Shown: one piece after another, positions 8,788 through 11,431 of the stretch
Layout of the letters: each line of letters starts with the position of its first letter
Numbering within the stretch: position 1 is the stretch's first letter
NCBI GenBank assembly: GCA_015501075.1
Contig: JADNYJ010000847.1
Coordinates: forward strand, 1 to 11,431
DNA from: Gymnopilus junonius
Taxonomy: Eukaryota > Basidiomycota > Agaricomycetes > Agaricales > Galerinaceae
Direction: 5' to 3'
Length of the DNA: 11,431 nucleotides
Made by a program: the position numbers and the translations under genes
The notes under the pieces: model-generated
Database searches by the model: none
Told to the model about the DNA's origin: nothing
Seen by the model: only the letters and a program-made list of their open reading frames with translations

Positions 8788-9491
8788 TCATTCCAACTTC
8801 TCCAATTCTTCCAAACGTGAGAGGACTACATCCTTGCTCGTTTCTTCGATCTCTCCGGCAAGGAATATTTCGTCTAAAATTGCATAGACCTATTCATGGT
8901 CCTTCTAGATTAGATAAATTTACACATTCTGAAACAGGGTTCCAACCTTATAGAAATTGAAAACGAGATCGAGTTCACAAACGTTGTCGAAAAAGGTGTC
9001 TAGATGATCCGTAGTTCAGCCATGAGAGTGATTCGACAGGACGAAATACACGCACCCAGAATCTCAACAAAAAGATGAATAGCTTCGAGATATGCCAATT
9101 CGTTATCATTGGCATCAACACATAAGCAGAAAAAGAGTCCCGCATATCGTCGGTAGACTACTTTGTAGTTGCGGAACTGTATAGGCATGAATTCAGCAAA
9201 GTCACCACTGCAGTTCACCTCAACACCACCTCCACGAAGTTGGATTGGTACTTTTGGTCCCTAGGAGCTACAAGACGATGGACTTCACCTCGTAATCTCA
9301 CCTACGTCAATCATTAGTCGCAAGGCGTGTCCGAAGATGAGTGACTATACTCGCCTTCTCATCGTCATCGTAAGGGACATACCATTTGGACAATCTTGTC
9401 TTTCCTTGACGATTCTAGGTGTAATGAATGAGGTTAGATCCCAATAGTCGATGATCCAAAGGCTCACTTGAACCAGGATAAATCTGATCAT
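8788..9491 (-). CDS. aps2: AP-2 clathrin adaptor complex, sigma subunit
   Basis: Model: complement(join(8788..8889, 8947..8999, 9056..9176, 9230..9301, 9355..9414, 9468..9491)), 143 aa, the family's usual length (human sigma2 is 142). The protein is the small core chain of the AP-2 heterotetramer (alpha, beta, mu, sigma). AP-2 links cargo and PIP2 at the plasma membrane to clathrin during endocytosis; sigma together with alpha reads acidic dileucine signals. Seen in order: [92 protein letters not shown], and the tail [15 protein letters not shown]. Arg15, which contacts dileucine cargo in mammals, is present. NFVEFRNYK favours AP-2 over AP-1. Introns are 53-57 nt; intron 2 is GC-AG, the others GT-AG. 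The first exon is 24 nt. The start is chosen because MIRFIL is the conserved N-terminus; an in-frame ATG at 9566 would add 25 residues. No damage is visible. Confidence 0.97.
9302..9354 (-). other. Non-canonical GC-AG intron in the AP-2 sigma gene
   Basis: Intron 2 begins AAG|GCGAGT and ends GACGTAG. Only this boundary joins DDDEK to [10 protein letters not shown], the sequence expected from the conserved family. A GT two bases inside exists (GTATAG) but would delete conserved residues and needs another acceptor. GC donors are a known minor class, usually with otherwise strong consensus, as here. Confidence 0.85.
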
Positions 9492-9532
9492 GAGTAATAC
9501 ATGTGGTGGTAAGACGGAAGAGGTCGTTGCAT
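9488..9532 (-). promoter_or_regulatory. Upstream ORF ending on the AP-2 sigma start (ATGA overlap)
   Basis: A 14-codon ORF ([14 protein letters not shown]) starts at 9532, and its TGA overlaps the main ATG as ATGA. If the transcript starts upstream of 9532, ribosomes would end exactly at the AP-2 start, an arrangement compatible with re-initiation or damping. The transcription start is unknown. Confidence 0.4.
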
Positions 9533-9576
9533 AGCGATGCGTAATGTCAGCCGGGACAATGAGCATAGTGTTTGGC

Positions 9577-9593
9577 TTGGTTTAGTAAACCAA
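9577..9593. promoter_or_regulatory. 17-bp perfect palindrome upstream of the AP-2 sigma gene
   Basis: TTGGTTTAGTAAACCAA is a perfect inverted repeat around a central G, about 86 bp before the start codon. The position suggests a binding site for a dimeric regulator; the factor is unknown. Confidence 0.45.
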
Positions 9594-9597
9594 ACAG

Positions 9598-9648
9598 TGA
9601 CGTAATGAAGGATGACTACCAAGTCACTGGCCAGGCTGGCCTGACTCA
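9598..9648. promoter_or_regulatory. bZIP-like sites and second palindrome
   Basis: TGACGTAA (9598-9605) resembles an ATF/CRE site. TGACTCA (9642-9648) is the AP-1/Gcn4 type consensus. Between them lies the 13-bp palindrome GGCCAGGCTGGCC (9629-9641). Together with the neighbouring 17-bp palindrome they form a compact cluster upstream of the AP-2 sigma gene. Individual short motifs can occur by chance. Confidence 0.35.
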
Positions 9649-11431
9649 CACACAACCAACACACAACAAAATCTTGGTGCCTACCTACAGTGGCTGGAAG
9701 GAACTAACAACAATACGAATAAGGGTGTTAATCACCGCTTTAAACGAAGATGTTCATCTCCAATTCATCTCGCTCAAATCCTGCTAACCATTCATCATCA
9801 ACCACCCAGACGTTCGCTATACTTTCGTTAGAATCGTTAGCAAGAAATTCAAACGCAAAAAAATTACAGCATCCTTATTTCAGCGGAAGGCCGCTCAACA
9901 GCTCTCCTGTTTAATAAATGCTTACATAGTACAGAAGCCTTCGAACTTCCGATAATAAAACCCGATCCTTCGCCGCACCCTCACGCTCGACCGCGTTGGT
10001 GAACGCTGTAAATAAACTCCTCTCACGACTGTTCCTTCTCTTCATGACCGAGATATGTATCCTACACCGATTACAAAAGAGGCCGAAGAAAATATTGCAC
10101 GGTTTAAAGATAAGTCCATCCTTCTACAAGAGATAGGACCTGGTAGTCTCGCGTCGTGAGACGTCGTTGAGGAGTAGGCAAGCTTAAGAAGCAAAAAGGG
10201 CTTTGTATAACTCGACATCGTCGTACCTGATTATTTACAGCGCAAGAGCACCATAAATAGCCCAACTATGCGTTGGTCGTAACGCGTAACGACTGCAACA
10301 AGTCCCCCGCTTGCGGCAATCTCCGTGGACTGAATTAACAAACCCCGAAGAACCAACAGATCTAGGCTTCATATCCATTGGGAGAACTCTGAAATTTCAA
10401 AAACGCAGCAGTAGTCGTTAACTAAAAGACTATCGCCTAGTCTAGCTATAAAGTTTATCGTAGGTTGAATCTCGATATATGTCTCTGAGCGTACGATCCT
10501 CGATAGCATCCTGAAATTTTTTCACGAAGCCTCCCCAGCATGATATCTGAGTAGAATTTCGGAGTTTGCGATGTCCGGTATTAGTCGTTGGGCTCAATAA
10601 ACTGGGCCCTTTCGTTTCCCAGCGGCGTCGGACCGCTTCTGTGAAGACAGGCTCGGACCCAGTGCACCCGGTCGCCTACCCCACTAAATACTTATAGGGT
10701 GATAGGAAGGGTACCTTCAAAGAAATCATATACGGGAATTTTAAGGAAAGAACAGTCTGTTGAGAGTCTCGGCAATGTAATTAAATTCACTTAGAAAAGG
10801 GGTGAAATATATCATGTATTGGTCCGTTACCTTCGTAACACTAAGTGGCCCTGAAATAATGAGAAGAAATCAGAACGACGGGAACGCATGAAAAGATCTC
10901 TGTATAAGGCCAGGGAGGCACGGGATAAAAAAGACCCTGAAGAATTAAAAAACGCATACATTTCGGAATGTGAGTCCGAGGGATCATTCTGTGGGTATCC
11001 AGGGTAAACGTTTGCAAGACCGTCCAACATTACACGCGAGAAATTTTTGAGGTAAATGTCTTATTTGAGTTACTCTCTCTTCTGCAAAATACCTGTCTGC
11101 ATCGCACCAGATGCGATATTGTTTTCTGGGAGTCGCAGGATGCAAACTCGTAAATGAATAAATTCATGGAAATGTAGGATTAGACAAAAGAATGGTAGGC
11201 TGACAAGCCACCAGCGTCTTGTTGGTTGGATTGAATAGGGAGTCCGGAAAAAGGCTAAAATCGTCATTGTTGATGATAAAAGACAACTACACCAGAATAG
11301 TCCTAAAAAGTGCCACAGTTTGAAGAATAGAGGATTGAGATCATGACTTTGGAAGATAATGGAAGATAAGGAGAGTAAGGAGAGAGGATTACCATGTCGA
11401 GAAGCCAGTAAACACATGCGCAAAACAAGTC
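9649..11431. other. Right flank, no supported gene
   Basis: Open frames are mostly short on both strands between 9800 and 10800. On the minus strand, 10827-11030 (67 codons, from an ATG) and 11070-11423 (117 codons, very hydrophobic and Ser/Leu-rich) stay open. Neither resembles a known family. The second contains a possible donor (ATG|GTAATC near 11393) directly before a pyrimidine-rich run, so its 5' end could instead be an exon of a gene extending past the right edge. A purine-rich stretch with GGAAGATA repeated sits near 11350-11390. No transposon ends, rRNA or tRNA were seen. Confidence 0.35.

Noticed and set aside
8702..8887. Plus-strand 61-codon ORF
   Set aside because: Antisense to the last exon of the AP-2 sigma gene and its 3' flank, with no support of its own.
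9649..11431. Possible transposon or CRISPR-like array in the gene-poor right flank
   Set aside because: No repeated unit of regular spacing, no terminal repeats and no transposase or reverse transcriptase motif could be found by eye.

Overview
The window looks like nuclear DNA of a filamentous basidiomycete, most likely a mushroom-forming Agaricomycete. The reasons are many very short spliceosomal introns (48-66 nt), TATA-driven start regions, an F-box gene of the type common in these fungi, and two members of the large basidiomycete HNH-nuclease-domain family. No single long ORF shows most of these genes; they appear only after removing introns with matching phases. All splice models were read by eye.

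Left part (1-3943): two paralogous HNH-domain genes stand back to back. One runs leftward from 1124 and leaves the window at base 1. The other runs rightward from 2552 to 3910. Both have six exons, with five introns in the identical phase order 1,1,0,0,0, and both have a TATA box about 50 bp before the ATG. The right-hand copy keeps the His-Asn-His residues. The left-hand copy keeps only the Asn, so it looks like a catalytically dead relative. The 1.4 kb between them holds promoters and one unexplained minus-strand open frame.

Middle part (3944-5827): mostly without recognisable genes. A possible small two-exon minus-strand gene (4598-4913, 85 aa) has a TATA box, a good start context and a textbook 58-nt intron, but no recognised family. 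A 90-codon minus-strand ORF at 5210-5482 and an ATG-less open frame at 4055-4252 are weak.

F-box region (5828-7286): a two-exon minus-strand gene for a 389-aa F-box-like protein with a long acidic tract. Its start codon is overlapped by a short upstream ORF.

AP-2 region (8788-9650): a complete six-exon minus-strand gene for the AP-2 clathrin adaptor sigma subunit (143 aa). This is the firmest call in the window. One of its introns uses a GC-AG splice pair, and its first exon is only 24 nt. An upstream ORF overlaps its start as ATGA. A cluster of palindromes and bZIP-like sites lies just upstream.

The rest (7287-8787 and 9650-11431) shows no gene that can be supported. The genes do not form one pathway: a housekeeping endocytosis gene and an F-box gene sit next to a rapidly evolving HNH-family pair.
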